Shown here piece by piece: positions 15,069-24,330 of a DNA stretch of 53,422 bases (positions within the stretch are counted from its first letter, which is position 1; each line of letters begins with the position of its first letter). The stretch is from NCBI GenBank assembly GCA_013285735.1, contig JABDGZ010000001.1, forward strand, positions 1 through 53,422. The letters are read 5' to 3'. The translations under genes and the position numbers were made by a program. The stretch comes from Candidatus Omnitrophota bacterium. GTDB lineage: Bacteria; Omnitrophota; Gorgyraeia; Zapsychrales; Fredricksoniimonadaceae. A model generated the notes under the pieces. That model saw nothing but the letters and a program-made list of their open reading frames with translations. It did no database searches and was not told the DNA's origin.

Positions 15069-15461
15069 TTAAATATACGGCTTTGAAAGTTGAGTGCCCT
15101 TGTCAATTAACATCTGGAGGTTTTCTCGAAGACGATCGTTGTCTTTCTTGGAAATTTCTGTAAACTCAATACCGATATCATAGAACATGGGTTTGATCTT
15201 TTCAATGGATTTGCGCCGTACCTTCCAAACAACCTTGCCTTTAGCGATGATGTGCTCGTCAAGATCCAAAAGGTCCACTTCCATCTCAACAGCAGTGAAC
15301 AAATTAATCTCATTCTTAAGGGTAACGCTAATGCCGCCCATCCCAATATTTTCTGTATGCGCCAGAATAGGCCCTTGAGTGCGGTCGGAAGATACAAGCT
15401 TAACCATGCACGGATACATCACTCTGGGAAATTTCCTGCGATCCATTCCTTCCCAAGACAT
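15069..15461 (-). CDS. PilZ domain protein
   Basis: 130 residues. DRRKFPR near residue 7 supplies the RxxxR motif; the second motif reads TENIGMGG, which keeps the xxxG spacing but has Asn/Ile where the consensus has Ser, so ligand binding could be weaker. It precedes a paralogous PilZ gene and follows ymdB by 18 bp. A possible effector for surface behaviour such as the Tad pilus encoded further right; that link is inference. Confidence 0.85.
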   Translation of the reverse strand: MSWEGMDRRKFPRVMYPCMVKLVSSDRTQGPILAHTENIGMGGISVTLKNEINLFTAVEMEVDLLDLDEHIIAKGKVVWKVRRKSIEKIKPMFYDIGIEFTEISKKDNDRLRENLQMLIDKGTQLSKPYI

Positions 15462-15479
15462 AATTGTCTCCTTTATGGG

Positions 15480-16271
15480 CTATCCGCCGTGCGGTATTTG
15501 AAGGCGGGTGATGCCTTCCGCACGACCGGTTTTAGGATCCACCTGAACAACAACACCATGCACCGTACCTGGTGACTGTGCCACTTCAAATTTATTGGGC
15601 ATGCTGGTCAAAAAACGGGTAATAATCTTATTTTTATCCTGACCAATCACCGAATCATACGGACCGCTCATTCCAAGATCCGTTATATACGCTGTTCCTT
15701 GCGGTAGAATTTTTTCGTCTGCTGTTTGTATATGTGTATGCGTGCCGAATACCAAAGAAACTTTTCCGTCAGAAAAATGGCCCATGGCCACCTTTTCGCT
15801 GGTGGTCTCAGCGTGCATATCCACAATGATTACTGCTGTGTGCTCCTTGATTTGAGCAACGATCCCCTCAAGCGCGCGAAATGGACAAGAAACATTATAA
15901 CGCATAAAGGTACGGCCCAAAAGATTTATTATCCCAACCTTAATGCCATTGGCTGCAGTAACAACTGTCCAGCCGACTCCTGGTGCACCATCAGGAAAGT
16001 TAGCTGGACGGATAATTTTTTGCTGATGCTCTTGCAGGTAGGGAAAAATGTCCGGCTTATCCCAAACATGGTCCCCCATGGTCATCACATCAACACCAAA
16101 ACTTAAAATCTCTTCCGCATTTTTAGGGATCAAACCAGATCCGCCAGAAGCATTCTCAGCATTGGCAATCACAAAATCGATCCGCTGCTCTTTTTTTATC
16201 TTAGGCAAAGCATAGGCAACAGCTTCCCGCCCTGGACGACCAACAATATCACCGATACATAATATATTCAT
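15480..16271 (-). CDS. ymdB: YmdB-like metallophosphoesterase (TIGR00282)
   Basis: About 263 residues. Metal-binding motifs of the calcineurin-like fold are present: CIGDIVGRPGR at the N-terminus, NAENASGG, MGDHVWD, and GTHTHIQTADEKI near the C-terminus. In Bacillus, YmdB is a 2',3' cyclic nucleotide phosphodiesterase that affects biofilm and motility choices. The start MNILCIGD at 16271 matches the family; two upstream Met codons lie within the end of rny. The rny-ymdB adjacency is conserved in many bacteria. Confidence 0.9.
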   Translation of the reverse strand: MNILCIGDIVGRPGREAVAYALPKIKKEQRIDFVIANAENASGGSGLIPKNAEEILSFGVDVMTMGDHVWDKPDIFPYLQEHQQKIIRPANFPDGAPGVGWTVVTAANGIKVGIINLLGRTFMRYNVSCPFRALEGIVAQIKEHTAVIIVDMHAETTSEKVAMGHFSDGKVSLVFGTHTHIQTADEKILPQGTAYITDLGMSGPYDSVIGQDKNKIITRFLTSMPNKFEVAQSPGTVHGVVVQVDPKTGRAEGITRLQIPHGG

Positions 16272-16275
16272 GCTT

Positions 16276-17847
16276 TTACTTTGCATATTCGATAGCACGA
16301 ATTTCCCGAACTACCATAACCTTGATATGCCCTGGATATTCCATCTCTTCTTCAATTTTCTTTCTGATATCATGTGCCATGGTCACCGCCTCATCATCGC
16401 TGACCTTCTCCGGTGTGACCACAACCCTAATTTCACGGCCAGCCTGCAGGGCGTAAGATTTTTCAACACCCTTAAACGAATTGGAAATTTTCTCCAGATT
16501 CTCCAGGCGTTTAATGTATGTTTCCATGCTCTCGGCGCGTGCCCCCGGACGTGCGGCACTGATGGCGTCTGCTGCGGAAACTAAAATCCCGTAAACCGTA
16601 TTCATTTCCACTTCACCGTGATGGCTTTCCACGGCATAGGCCACTTCTTCAGACTCGCCGTATTTACGTGCAAGCCGCGCACCCACAATGGCGTGAGTGC
16701 CTTCTTCTACGTCGGAAGAAACCACCTTGCCAATATCATGCAGCAGCCCTGAACGTTTGGCGATCTTAACGTCAACGCCTATCTGATGTGCCATAATGCC
16801 CATAAGCTTGGCTACTTCGATCGAATGATTTAAACCATTTTGACCGAAAGACGTACGGTAACGCAGGCGTCCTACTAATTTAATTAATTCCGGATGCATG
16901 CCATGAATGCCCAGCTCTATGGTTGCATGTTCTCCGTCTTCTTTAATTTTCTTCTCTAGCTCTGCCTTGGCTTTTTCCACCACCTCTTCGATGCGGCCTG
17001 GATGGATACGCCCATCAACAATAAGCTGTTCCAGGGCCATGCGTGCGACTTCGCGACGCGCCATATCGAAACCTGAAATGGTCACTGCTTCTGGTGTATC
17101 GTCGATAATAATATCAACCCCGGTGGCCTGTTCCAGGGTACGTATGTTACGGCCCTCACGGCCGATGATGCGGCCTTTCATTTCATCTGAAGGCAGCGGG
17201 ACAACGGAGATGGTTGTTTCTGCGGTATGATCTGAAGCACAGCGTTGAATAGCAGTGCTGATAATTTCTCGCGCTTTTTTGTCTGCTGTTTCCTTGATCT
17301 CTTCATTCATGTGACGCAGGCGCAACGCTTTTTCATTAAGCAATTCTTCCTCGATGCGGCGTAAAAGGATTTGCTTTGCTTCTTCCGAGGTTAAATTGGC
17401 AATGGTATGCAAACGTTCTTTTTCCTGAGCTAAAACCTTGGTTAATTCTTCATCCTTCTGCTTAATATTCGCTTCGCCCCGTACCAATGTTTCCAAACGA
17501 GATGTCAGGTCCTTTTCCTTTTTCTCCAATAGGTCAACGCGCTTGTCGAGATTTTCTTCACGTTGCAAAACACGCTTTTCCATACTGCTTAATTCATCCC
17601 GGCGTTCTTTGGTTTCTTTTTCGAAATCCTGACGCATTTTCAAAAGTAAATCTTTTGCGTGCAGCTCAGCTTCCTTACGGATCGTTTCAGCTTCGCGTTG
17701 GGCTAAATCGCGTATCCCGCCGGCGTCCTTATGCGCTTGGTCCGCGCGTTGACGGCCTAAAATACGGTTAAGAAAAAACCCGACAATGACACAAACAATG
17801 GCCCCAAAAATAAAAATAAATGCCTGGCCCAATGAATTACTTTCCAT
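16276..17847 (-). CDS. rny: Ribonuclease Y
   Basis: 523 residues, the normal length. An N-terminal membrane anchor (~8-27), a long coiled coil to ~200, a KH RNA-binding domain ([22 protein letters not shown] near 230-250) and an HD phosphohydrolase domain with HSIEVAKL and LLHDIGK near 340-370. RNase Y is a membrane-associated endonuclease that starts mRNA decay. ymdB follows after 4 bp. Confidence 0.97.
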   Translation of the reverse strand: MESNSLGQAFIFIFGAIVCVIVGFFLNRILGRQRADQAHKDAGGIRDLAQREAETIRKEAELHAKDLLLKMRQDFEKETKERRDELSSMEKRVLQREENLDKRVDLLEKKEKDLTSRLETLVRGEANIKQKDEELTKVLAQEKERLHTIANLTSEEAKQILLRRIEEELLNEKALRLRHMNEEIKETADKKAREIISTAIQRCASDHTAETTISVVPLPSDEMKGRIIGREGRNIRTLEQATGVDIIIDDTPEAVTISGFDMARREVARMALEQLIVDGRIHPGRIEEVVEKAKAELEKKIKEDGEHATIELGIHGMHPELIKLVGRLRYRTSFGQNGLNHSIEVAKLMGIMAHQIGVDVKIAKRSGLLHDIGKVVSSDVEEGTHAIVGARLARKYGESEEVAYAVESHHGEVEMNTVYGILVSAADAISAARPGARAESMETYIKRLENLEKISNSFKGVEKSYALQAGREIRVVVTPEKVSDDEAVTMAHDIRKKIEEEMEYPGHIKVMVVREIRAIEYAK

Positions 17848-17872
17848 GGCTACTCCTTCTGACTAATTATAT

Positions 17873-18424
17873 TTACCCTATGATGACTTGATTAAGGCGC
17901 ATATCGTGCGCCTCAGTAGGAAGGCTTTCGGTGAGTTGAAAATCAAAGGCAAGACCAACAGTAATTACAGACTTAGGAAGTGTGCTTAAAAAACGGTCAT
18001 AATAACCTGCCCCACGGCCCAGACGATTATATTGCTTGTCAAAAGCAAGACCCGGAACAACCACTGCGTCAAGATCCTTTACAGCCAACGCTTTGTCAGG
18101 ATTTGAAAGAGGTTCGTTAATACCGTATGTGCCCTTATGTACATCTTCCATAGATGAAATTACTGTAGGAATTAAATTCCTTTGATTTTGTTCAACAATG
18201 GGTAAAGCTACCCGTTTCCCGTAAAAAAAAGCCTTTTCAATCATCAACAAGGTATCCACCTCAAATGAGCTGGATGCATAAAATAGGATGGTCTGCGCCT
18301 TTTGAATGGCTGGCAATTGCCAAAATTGCTCTGCAATCAAACGGCTTTTACGTAAACCATCCTCTTGTGTTTGCTCTTTAAGCAGTTTTAAATAATAAAT
18401 TCTTAAAGAGCCTTTATCCTTCAT
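17873..18424 (-). CDS. 5-formyltetrahydrofolate cyclo-ligase
   Basis: 183 residues. The C-terminal GRGAGYYDRFL motif (~143-153) and PIVEQNQ / GLAFDKQ segments identify the MTHFS/YgfA family, which converts 5-formyl-THF to 5,10-methenyl-THF with ATP. It starts 15 bp after the rarA stop. It lies downstream of the candidate 6S RNA with rarA between them; ygfA homologues are classic neighbours of ssrS. Confidence 0.9.
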   Translation of the reverse strand: MKDKGSLRIYYLKLLKEQTQEDGLRKSRLIAEQFWQLPAIQKAQTILFYASSSFEVDTLLMIEKAFFYGKRVALPIVEQNQRNLIPTVISSMEDVHKGTYGINEPLSNPDKALAVKDLDAVVVPGLAFDKQYNRLGRGAGYYDRFLSTLPKSVITVGLAFDFQLTESLPTEAHDMRLNQVIIG

Positions 18425-18439
18425 GTGCCGCGTATATTA

Positions 18440-19753
18440 TCATTTTTTCTTTAACTTGTCCATTCTCTCTTTAATCTTGGCTTCATAACCCTGAAGTGTC
18501 GGTTCGTAATACACTGCCTCATGGGGCATATATTCTTGCTCCACATAATGTTGCGGATAATCATGCGCGTATTTATATCCTGCACCATGGCCTAATTTGG
18601 CAGCACCCTTATAATGACCGTCTTTAAGATGGATGGGCACGCCATGGGTACGCTGCTCTTTAACATCAGCCAGCGCTCGATCAATCCCCACATAGACCGC
18701 ATTGGATTTGGGGGCACAGGCAACATAGGTCGCGGCCTGGGCTAAAATAATTCGTGCTTCCGGCAAACCGATCACTTCCATTGCTTGAAACGCAGCATTA
18801 GCCAAAATCAAGGCTTGCGGATCAGCATTGCCTACATCTTCCGCAGCACAAATCACAATACGCCTGGCAATAAAACGGGGGTCTTCGCCGGCATAAATCA
18901 TCTTGGCCATCCAATACAAAGCCGCATCTGCATCAGAGCCGCGCATGGATTTTATAAACGCTGAAATCGTATCATAATGCGCATCGCCGTCAGCATCATA
19001 ATTCACCTGTTTCTTTTGGATTGATTCTTCAGCAATAGCAACAGTAATATGGATCCGTCCATCCTCAGATTTAGGTGTTGTTAAAACAGCCACTTCCAGG
19101 GCATTGAGCGTCTTACGGCCATCCCCGTCGCTGATAGCAGATAAGAATTCAATGGCCTTATCATCAATCTGGATCGGCAATGCTCCCAATCCGCGTTCTT
19201 TATCTGCAAGGGCACGACGTATTAATTGTGTCAAATCATCCGGGGATAACGGCTCGAGTTCAAAAACCAATGAACGCGACAGTAACGGGCTGACCAAAGA
19301 AAAAAACGGATTGAAAACCGTTGCCCCAATTAAGACAATATTGCCTTCTTCAATGTCCGGCATCAAAACATCTTGTTGGGCTTTATTGAATCGGTGGATC
19401 TCATCGATAAAAAGAATGGTCTTACGCCCTGACGTGCTTCTGCGGTTTTGGGCCGCAGCCAAAATCTTGCGCATCTCTTCCACGTTGGACGCAACTGCAT
19501 TAATCTTTTCAAAGTGGGATTGGGTTTTATGGCTGATGCATAACGCCAAGGTAGTCTTGCCAACTCCCGGCGGGCCGTAGAGAATAAGTGACGAAATCCT
19601 ATCTGCTTCAATAGCGCGGGTAAGCAATTTGCCTTCGCCCAAAATATGCCTCTGCCCCACGTACTCCTCTAGGGAATGCGGCCGCATGCGGGCACTCAAA
19701 GGCGCGTCCGCGGGAGTAACTTTTTCATCGGAAGAAAATAAATTGGTAGGCAT
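18440..19753 (-). CDS. rarA: Replication-associated recombination protein A (AAA+ ATPase)
   Basis: 437 residues from the ATG at 19753. Walker A GPPGVGKTTLA (~47-57) and Walker B ILFIDEIHRF (~100-109), then the RarA/MgsA C-terminal oligomerisation region with RGSDADAALYWMAKM and GHGAGYKYAHDYP. It acts at stalled replication forks. The reading frame remains open to 19837, but those residues come from the end of the 6S-like RNA and lack family similarity. No clear Shine-Dalgarno is seen, since the ATG follows the RNA's U-run by 3 bp. Confidence 0.94.
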   Translation of the reverse strand: MPTNLFSSDEKVTPADAPLSARMRPHSLEEYVGQRHILGEGKLLTRAIEADRISSLILYGPPGVGKTTLALCISHKTQSHFEKINAVASNVEEMRKILAAAQNRRSTSGRKTILFIDEIHRFNKAQQDVLMPDIEEGNIVLIGATVFNPFFSLVSPLLSRSLVFELEPLSPDDLTQLIRRALADKERGLGALPIQIDDKAIEFLSAISDGDGRKTLNALEVAVLTTPKSEDGRIHITVAIAEESIQKKQVNYDADGDAHYDTISAFIKSMRGSDADAALYWMAKMIYAGEDPRFIARRIVICAAEDVGNADPQALILANAAFQAMEVIGLPEARIILAQAATYVACAPKSNAVYVGIDRALADVKEQRTHGVPIHLKDGHYKGAAKLGHGAGYKYAHDYPQHYVEQEYMPHEAVYYEPTLQGYEAKIKERMDKLKKK

Positions 19754-19756
19754 AAT

Positions 19757-19919
19757 AAAAAAGCCCCGCCTCTGCCGTTGAATCTGGTGTAAATGAGAAC
19801 CATCATTCTCAAGTGGGTGCCAGTGTGAGGCCGCCAAAGGCGCGCCAACAGGTTACCGGCTCCCGTGTGTATTGTTTGTGGTTCAATACATCCGAGATCC
19901 TGTCGAACAGTGCAGGGTT
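19757..19919 (-). ncRNA. ssrS: Probable 6S RNA (ssrS)
   Basis: A TATAAT box lies at 19926-19931 (minus) and the transcript ends in GGCTTTTTT. The 5' CCCUGC pairs with 3' GCGGGG to close a long rod. Inside are a CUGUUCG segment near the 5' end, a UGUAUUG/CAAUACA hairpin, and a 3' hairpin GAGAA/UUCUC followed by ACGGCAGAGG, an arrangement like the known 6S RNAs. 6S RNA mimics an open promoter and binds RNA polymerase. Neighbours rarA and the YgfA-type ligase support the call. Ends are approximate. Confidence 0.68.
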
Positions 19920-19960
19920 AAGTTTATTATAGCACTAATGGATTCTTGTGCACTATTTTT

Positions 19961-21985
19961 TTACCGACGGATAGCAGCTAAATCATGGGTGAGGGCCTGC
20001 AGGATACGTTCGTGAACAGCGTTAACTTCATCTTCGCGCAAGGTTCTGGCATTAGATTGATACTGGCAAGAAAATACAAGGCCTTTGGTGCCGGGTTGGA
20101 TTTTATCGCCTAAATATTGCTCGATAAACTGCACTGATCTTAAAATATCTCCTCCCTGCTGGTGGCAGATCTCTTCAATTTTTTGGTAAGGGATTTCTTT
20201 TTTTACAGCCAAAGAAACATCTCGACCAATGGCCGGGAATTCTGAAATAGGCTGATATTTTAAACTGCTGTTGGGAAGCGGGTAAACTTCATCCAAATGA
20301 AGCCCGGCATAATAGATGTCCTGATTCTTAATGTCCCAATTGTTCAAAATTTTTCGATCGATCTTGCCTAAGGAGCCCAAATATTTTCCGTTAAGCATAA
20401 AGGTTGTTGCACAACTCGTGTCAAGAACGGCGAACTGATTGGCTTCAAAAACAGGATTAATACCTATCGCCTGAAAGATACGCTGCATGAGGCCTTTTAA
20501 ATCAAAAATCTCAACGGTGTCTTTTTTAGACGTACGCCAATCATGTGCGCGGCGGCCCGATATGAGAATCCCCAACGTTTCTTTCTCGGCATCAACAAAA
20601 TAACGTTTGCCGAATTCAAAAAAACGAAAATCCTTTTGCCCGCGATTAATGTTGGTAAGAGCCACCTGCAGCATCGATGGCAGCATACTAGGACGCATCA
20701 GTTCTTGATCTTGGCTCAATGGATTAAAAACACGCACCACCGGCAGATTAGCCATATTGGTTTTAACCAATGCCTTGCTATTGATCATATTGTGCGTAAT
20801 AATCTCGTCAATGCTCCCTGCCATTAACACTCGCCGGATCTTTTCTCTGATCTCACGCGGCCTCTTGTCAACGGTAATATTAACTGTCTTAATTGTCGGC
20901 AGCTTGGACGGCAGGCGATCAAACCCTATCATACGGGCAACTTCTTCAATCACATCGACATCTTGTTGAACGTCAGCACGATTACCGGGAACGGTCACGA
21001 TCAAAGTTCCGGCCTTAGCCGTCAGCTTGAACCCCAACTTTTCTAACCATGTTTTAACTTTAAGCGGTTTTATTTCCAGGCCCAACAACGATTCTATATC
21101 GGAAATTTTGACTTTTATCTTCGTAGAAACGTTTTTAGTCTTAACTGAAACCTCGCCCCGCCCGGATACATGTCCACCTGTTAACTGCAGCAATAAATCA
21201 GTAGCGCGATTAGCGCCTGTTAAAACGTCTTCAAAATTTACGTTGCGTTCAAAACGGTAAGAAGAATCACTGCGCAGCCCTAAGCTGCGTGAAGCCCGTC
21301 GGACAAGACCCATCTCAAAATGGGCGCTTTCCAATAAAATATTCTTAGTAGCCGCCGTGATTTGGGTATCTTGACCGCCCATCACGCCTGCGATGGCCAC
21401 TGGTTTCTCAGCGTCCGCGATCACTAAAATGGACGTGTCTAGTTTTCGCTCAATCCCGTCCAGTGTTACTATCGTTTCTCCGGCACGGGCACGACGCACG
21501 GCAATCTTGCCGCCAGCTAGCTTATCAAAATCAAAAGCATGCAAGGGCTGGCCTGTTTCCATCAATACAAAATTCGTTATATCCACCGCATTATTAATGG
21601 CATTTATCCCCAAAGAAATTAAGCGCTGTTTCATTGCTTGAGGAACGTCCTTGATTTGTACATCTCTGATCAAGGTACCGATGTAACGGCTACAAGCTTT
21701 TTTATCTTCAATATGAATTAAATTTTTAATAACTGTACTCTTGTGGTTTTTGATCTTAGGACTTTTCACCGTCTTGCCTGTGATCGCCCCTATTTCCCGT
21801 GCCAGTCCTAGAATGTTCAAACAATCTGGACGATTGGGCGTGATTTCAATCTCCAAGACCGTATCACCATTAACAGATTCAATAGCTTCGACTTCAAGGC
21901 CAGCCATGGTCAGCCGTTCAATCAAAGCATCCGTCGATAACTTGGGATCAATATAGTCTTTTAACCAATTTATAGATAATTTCAT
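19961..21985 (-). CDS. pheT: Phenylalanyl-tRNA synthetase beta subunit, short form
   Basis: 674 residues against about 795 in E. coli. The sequence runs from MAGLEVEAIESV straight into VLEIEITPNRPDCLNILGLAREI, so the EMAP/YtpR-like tRNA-binding OB domain normally inserted at ~40-150 is missing. The B3/B4 editing region (GVMGGQDTQI, SLGLRSDSSYRFER), B5, the core and the C-terminal FDX anticodon-binding domain are present. Follows pheS by 5 bp; the alpha2beta2 enzyme charges tRNA-Phe. Confidence 0.96.
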   Translation of the reverse strand: MKLSINWLKDYIDPKLSTDALIERLTMAGLEVEAIESVNGDTVLEIEITPNRPDCLNILGLAREIGAITGKTVKSPKIKNHKSTVIKNLIHIEDKKACSRYIGTLIRDVQIKDVPQAMKQRLISLGINAINNAVDITNFVLMETGQPLHAFDFDKLAGGKIAVRRARAGETIVTLDGIERKLDTSILVIADAEKPVAIAGVMGGQDTQITAATKNILLESAHFEMGLVRRASRSLGLRSDSSYRFERNVNFEDVLTGANRATDLLLQLTGGHVSGRGEVSVKTKNVSTKIKVKISDIESLLGLEIKPLKVKTWLEKLGFKLTAKAGTLIVTVPGNRADVQQDVDVIEEVARMIGFDRLPSKLPTIKTVNITVDKRPREIREKIRRVLMAGSIDEIITHNMINSKALVKTNMANLPVVRVFNPLSQDQELMRPSMLPSMLQVALTNINRGQKDFRFFEFGKRYFVDAEKETLGILISGRRAHDWRTSKKDTVEIFDLKGLMQRIFQAIGINPVFEANQFAVLDTSCATTFMLNGKYLGSLGKIDRKILNNWDIKNQDIYYAGLHLDEVYPLPNSSLKYQPISEFPAIGRDVSLAVKKEIPYQKIEEICHQQGGDILRSVQFIEQYLGDKIQPGTKGLVFSCQYQSNARTLREDEVNAVHERILQALTHDLAAIRR

Positions 21986-21990
21986 ATGCC

Positions 21991-23004
21991 TTAAAACTGT
22001 TTCAGAAAACGCACATCGTTTTCATAAAATAAACGAATATCATTGATGCCATATTTAAGCATGGCCATACGCTCAACACCCATGCCGAAAGCAAAGCCTT
22101 TGTATTTACCTTTAGGATACCCCACTTGCTCGAATACCTTTGGATTAACCATGCCGCAACCTAAAATTTCCAACCACTTCTTGCGTTGAATCCCTAAAAT
22201 TTCCGCATTGATATCAACTTCTGCCGAGGGTTCGGTAAAAGGAAAAAAGTGCGGGCGAAAACGCATGATGACCTTGGGGCCAAAAAATCGTCTACAAAAT
22301 TCTGTCAGTAAGCCTTTAAGTTCGGAAAACTGCGCCTTGTCATCAACCAGCAAACCTTCTACCTGATGAAACATAAATGAATGACTGGCGTCCACGGCGT
22401 CGGGGCGATAGACGCGGCCCGGCACAATCACAGCCATGGGCGGCTTATGTTGTTTCATGATCCGCACTTGTCCGGGAGAAGTATGGCTGCGTAACAAAAG
22501 ACGCCGGCCTTTTGAGCTAGGGTCTTCTGCGTCTAAATAAAAAGTGTCAAATGCATCTCTGGAAGGATGGTCGATGGGAATATTAAGACCTGTAAAATTA
22601 TGGAATTCTGTTTCTACCTCCGGTGTTTCAATCGTCACAAAACCCATGCCCTCAAAAACCGCGATGATCTCCTGCATGGTTTGGGTTAAAATATGCGTAT
22701 GCCCCAGAGGCTCGCCAGTGCCAGGCAATGAAGTATCTACCTGCTCCCCGAAAATTTTAGGGACGCTGACATTTGAAGATTTTTCGGAAATTAATTGCTC
22801 AACAAAACTGCGTAAATCGTTAGCCCCTTTACCAATGGCTGCTTTGTCTGTTGGTAAAGCTCCCCCCAACGAAGCAAAAACAGCAGCGACAACACCTTTC
22901 TTGCCTAAATATTTAAGGCGAAAAACTTCCATGGCCTGAGGGCTATCAATCGCTTGGGCCTCAGCTTGAGCTTGAGTATGAATTTCTTGAAAATTCCATT
23001 GCAT
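21991..23004 (-). CDS. pheS: Phenylalanyl-tRNA synthetase alpha subunit
   Basis: 337 residues, normal length. Class II motifs are clear: HPSRDAFDTFYL, LLRSHTSPGQVR (motif 2 region), VDASHSFMFHQVEGL, and GFAFGMGVERMAMLKYGI (motif 3). It catalyses activation of phenylalanine. Begins downstream of a strong hairpin at 23026-23057 and is followed by pheT. Confidence 0.97.
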   Translation of the reverse strand: MQWNFQEIHTQAQAEAQAIDSPQAMEVFRLKYLGKKGVVAAVFASLGGALPTDKAAIGKGANDLRSFVEQLISEKSSNVSVPKIFGEQVDTSLPGTGEPLGHTHILTQTMQEIIAVFEGMGFVTIETPEVETEFHNFTGLNIPIDHPSRDAFDTFYLDAEDPSSKGRRLLLRSHTSPGQVRIMKQHKPPMAVIVPGRVYRPDAVDASHSFMFHQVEGLLVDDKAQFSELKGLLTEFCRRFFGPKVIMRFRPHFFPFTEPSAEVDINAEILGIQRKKWLEILGCGMVNPKVFEQVGYPKGKYKGFAFGMGVERMAMLKYGINDIRLFYENDVRFLKQF

Positions 23005-23025
23005 TGTTTATGTGCCTTAGAAATT

Positions 23026-23057
23026 AAGATGCCCCGCCTTTTAGAGCGGGGCATCTT
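23026..23057 (-). terminator. Strong hairpin between rplT and pheS
   Basis: AAGATGCCCCGC pairs with GCGGGGCATCTT over 12 bp with an 8-base loop. On the minus strand it is followed by TAATTTCT, a weak U-tract. It may end the infC-rpmI-rplT transcript or attenuate pheST. I see no T-box features. Confidence 0.7.
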
Positions 23058-23084
23058 GAGAACATGTAAAAAATATTCCCGCGC

Positions 23085-23477
23085 TTACGCCTTTTTAACT
23101 ACTGCTTTTTTGACAGCAAGTTTTGGCTTTAGAATTTTTGCCTTTTCAACAATCTGAGCAAATACTTCAGGCTGTGTAATAGCTAAATCTGCCAAGACCT
23201 TACGATCAAGTGTAATATTCGCGGCCTTAAGCCCACTCACAAAACGGCTATAGGTAATACCGGATTCACGGCAAGCGGCGTTTAAACGGATGATCCAAAC
23301 GCTTCTATATTCGCTCTTTTTCTTCTTGCGATCAAAATACGCATACTGACGGGAACCGATCAATGACTTGATGGCTTCTTTATAGCGTTTGCTGCGATCA
23401 CCAAATTGACCTTTGGCTTCTTTGAGAACGCGCTTTTTGCGCTTGTGAGAATAGACGTTTGTTTTAATTCGTACCAT
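23085..23477 (-). CDS. rplT: 50S ribosomal protein L20
   Basis: 130 residues with the L20 signature (KRKKRVLKEAKGQFGDRSKRYKEA and YAYFDRKKKKSEYRSVWI). The last ~15 residues form a Lys/Ala/Val-rich tail (KPKLAVKKAVVKKA) beyond the usual ~118-residue end. L20 is an early assembly protein and, in some bacteria, a repressor of its own operon. Overlaps rpmI by 14 nt. Confidence 0.97.
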   Translation of the reverse strand: MVRIKTNVYSHKRKKRVLKEAKGQFGDRSKRYKEAIKSLIGSRQYAYFDRKKKKSEYRSVWIIRLNAACRESGITYSRFVSGLKAANITLDRKVLADLAITQPEVFAQIVEKAKILKPKLAVKKAVVKKA

Positions 23478-23685
23478 ACGGCAACACCTTCCTTATACGC
23501 TTGGCGTCCGTCGCTGATATGTATCCGCTGTGACGCAATTGTCGTTTATGTTTGCGTGTTTTTTTACCCAAAATATGCTGACGTCCTGCATTGCGCTTCT
23601 TTAACAGACCGCTCTTGGTCATGCGCAAGCGCTTGGTCGCCGCTTTCTTGGTTTTTAATTTTAACTTTTTAACCTTTTTAGCCAT
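23464..23685 (-). CDS. rpmI: 50S ribosomal protein L35
   Basis: 73 residues, very basic, with KLKTKKAATKRLRMTKSG and HILGKKTRKHKRQLR typical of L35. It lies in the conserved infC-rpmI-rplT order, and its 3' end overlaps the rplT start by 14 nt, suggesting coupled translation. Confidence 0.96.
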   Translation of the reverse strand: MAKKVKKLKLKTKKAATKRLRMTKSGLLKKRNAGRQHILGKKTRKHKRQLRHSGYISATDAKRIRKVLPYGTN

Positions 23686-23754
23686 GCTTCTTCCCTTTCA
23701 AATAGACCTTTAAGCTCATTACCTAAAGGAGGATACCGAGCTTGATGCTAGATA

Positions 23755-24270
23755 TCACTTTTCAGACTTAGGCGACAAGACCATGGAAACAATGCGTCCC
23801 TCCGCCATGGGTGCCTTTTCAACGGTCGCATACTGGGCGGTCGCCGTTACCACTTTTTCCAAAACAGCTTTCCATTGATCACGGAAGCTCATTTCCCTGC
23901 CTTGAAACATCATGTTGATTTTAACTTTATCTTTCTTACTTAAAAAAGAAATGGCCTGGCGCATCTTGGTTTCCAGGTCATGATCGTCGATGTGTGGCTT
24001 AATTCTAATTTGTTTCAAATGCGTCACATGCTGATGTTTTTTAACCTTACGCTCTTTTTTCTGCTGATCATATTTATATTTACTGAAATCTATAATCCGG
24101 CATACCGGTGGGGCAGCGGTTGGAGCCACCTCAATTAAATCAAGACCATACTCAACAGCCAACTCCAAAGCTCTGTTTATATTCACCACTCCTAATTGTT
24201 CAGAATTAGGCCCAATCACCCTGACTTCTTTGGAACGAATTTGATTGTTGATCCGAATGTTCTTTAAAAT
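23755..24270 (-). CDS. infC: Translation initiation factor IF-3, AUU start
   Basis: 171 residues when begun at an ATT codon at 24270. Only from there is the complete IF-3 N-terminus recovered (RINNQIRSKEVRVIG). AGGAGG lies 7 nt upstream of that ATT. The first standard start, GTG at 24219, would remove 17 conserved N-terminal residues. C-domain motifs KQIRIKPHIDDHDLETK and MFQGREMSF are present. An AUU start lets IF-3 repress its own mRNA in E. coli; the same is likely here. Confidence 0.93.
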   Translation of the reverse strand: MLKNIRINNQIRSKEVRVIGPNSEQLGVVNINRALELAVEYGLDLIEVAPTAAPPVCRIIDFSKYKYDQQKKERKVKKHQHVTHLKQIRIKPHIDDHDLETKMRQAISFLSKKDKVKINMMFQGREMSFRDQWKAVLEKVVTATAQYATVEKAPMAEGRIVSMVLSPKSEK

Positions 24271-24330
24271 AAATAATCCTCCTAAATTTATGCTGCCCTT
24301 AAATAACGAGTGTTCTATTATCCCTAAATT

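Noticed and set aside
16907-17230. Ser-rich plus-strand ORF within rny
   Set aside because: Antisense of a conserved housekeeping gene.
19754-19837. Longer RarA N-terminus
   Set aside because: It overlaps the 3' end of the probable 6S RNA and has no RarA similarity.
23005-23084. T-box riboswitch before pheS
   Set aside because: Only one hairpin is present; no T-box sequence or specifier loop can be found in the 80-bp gap.
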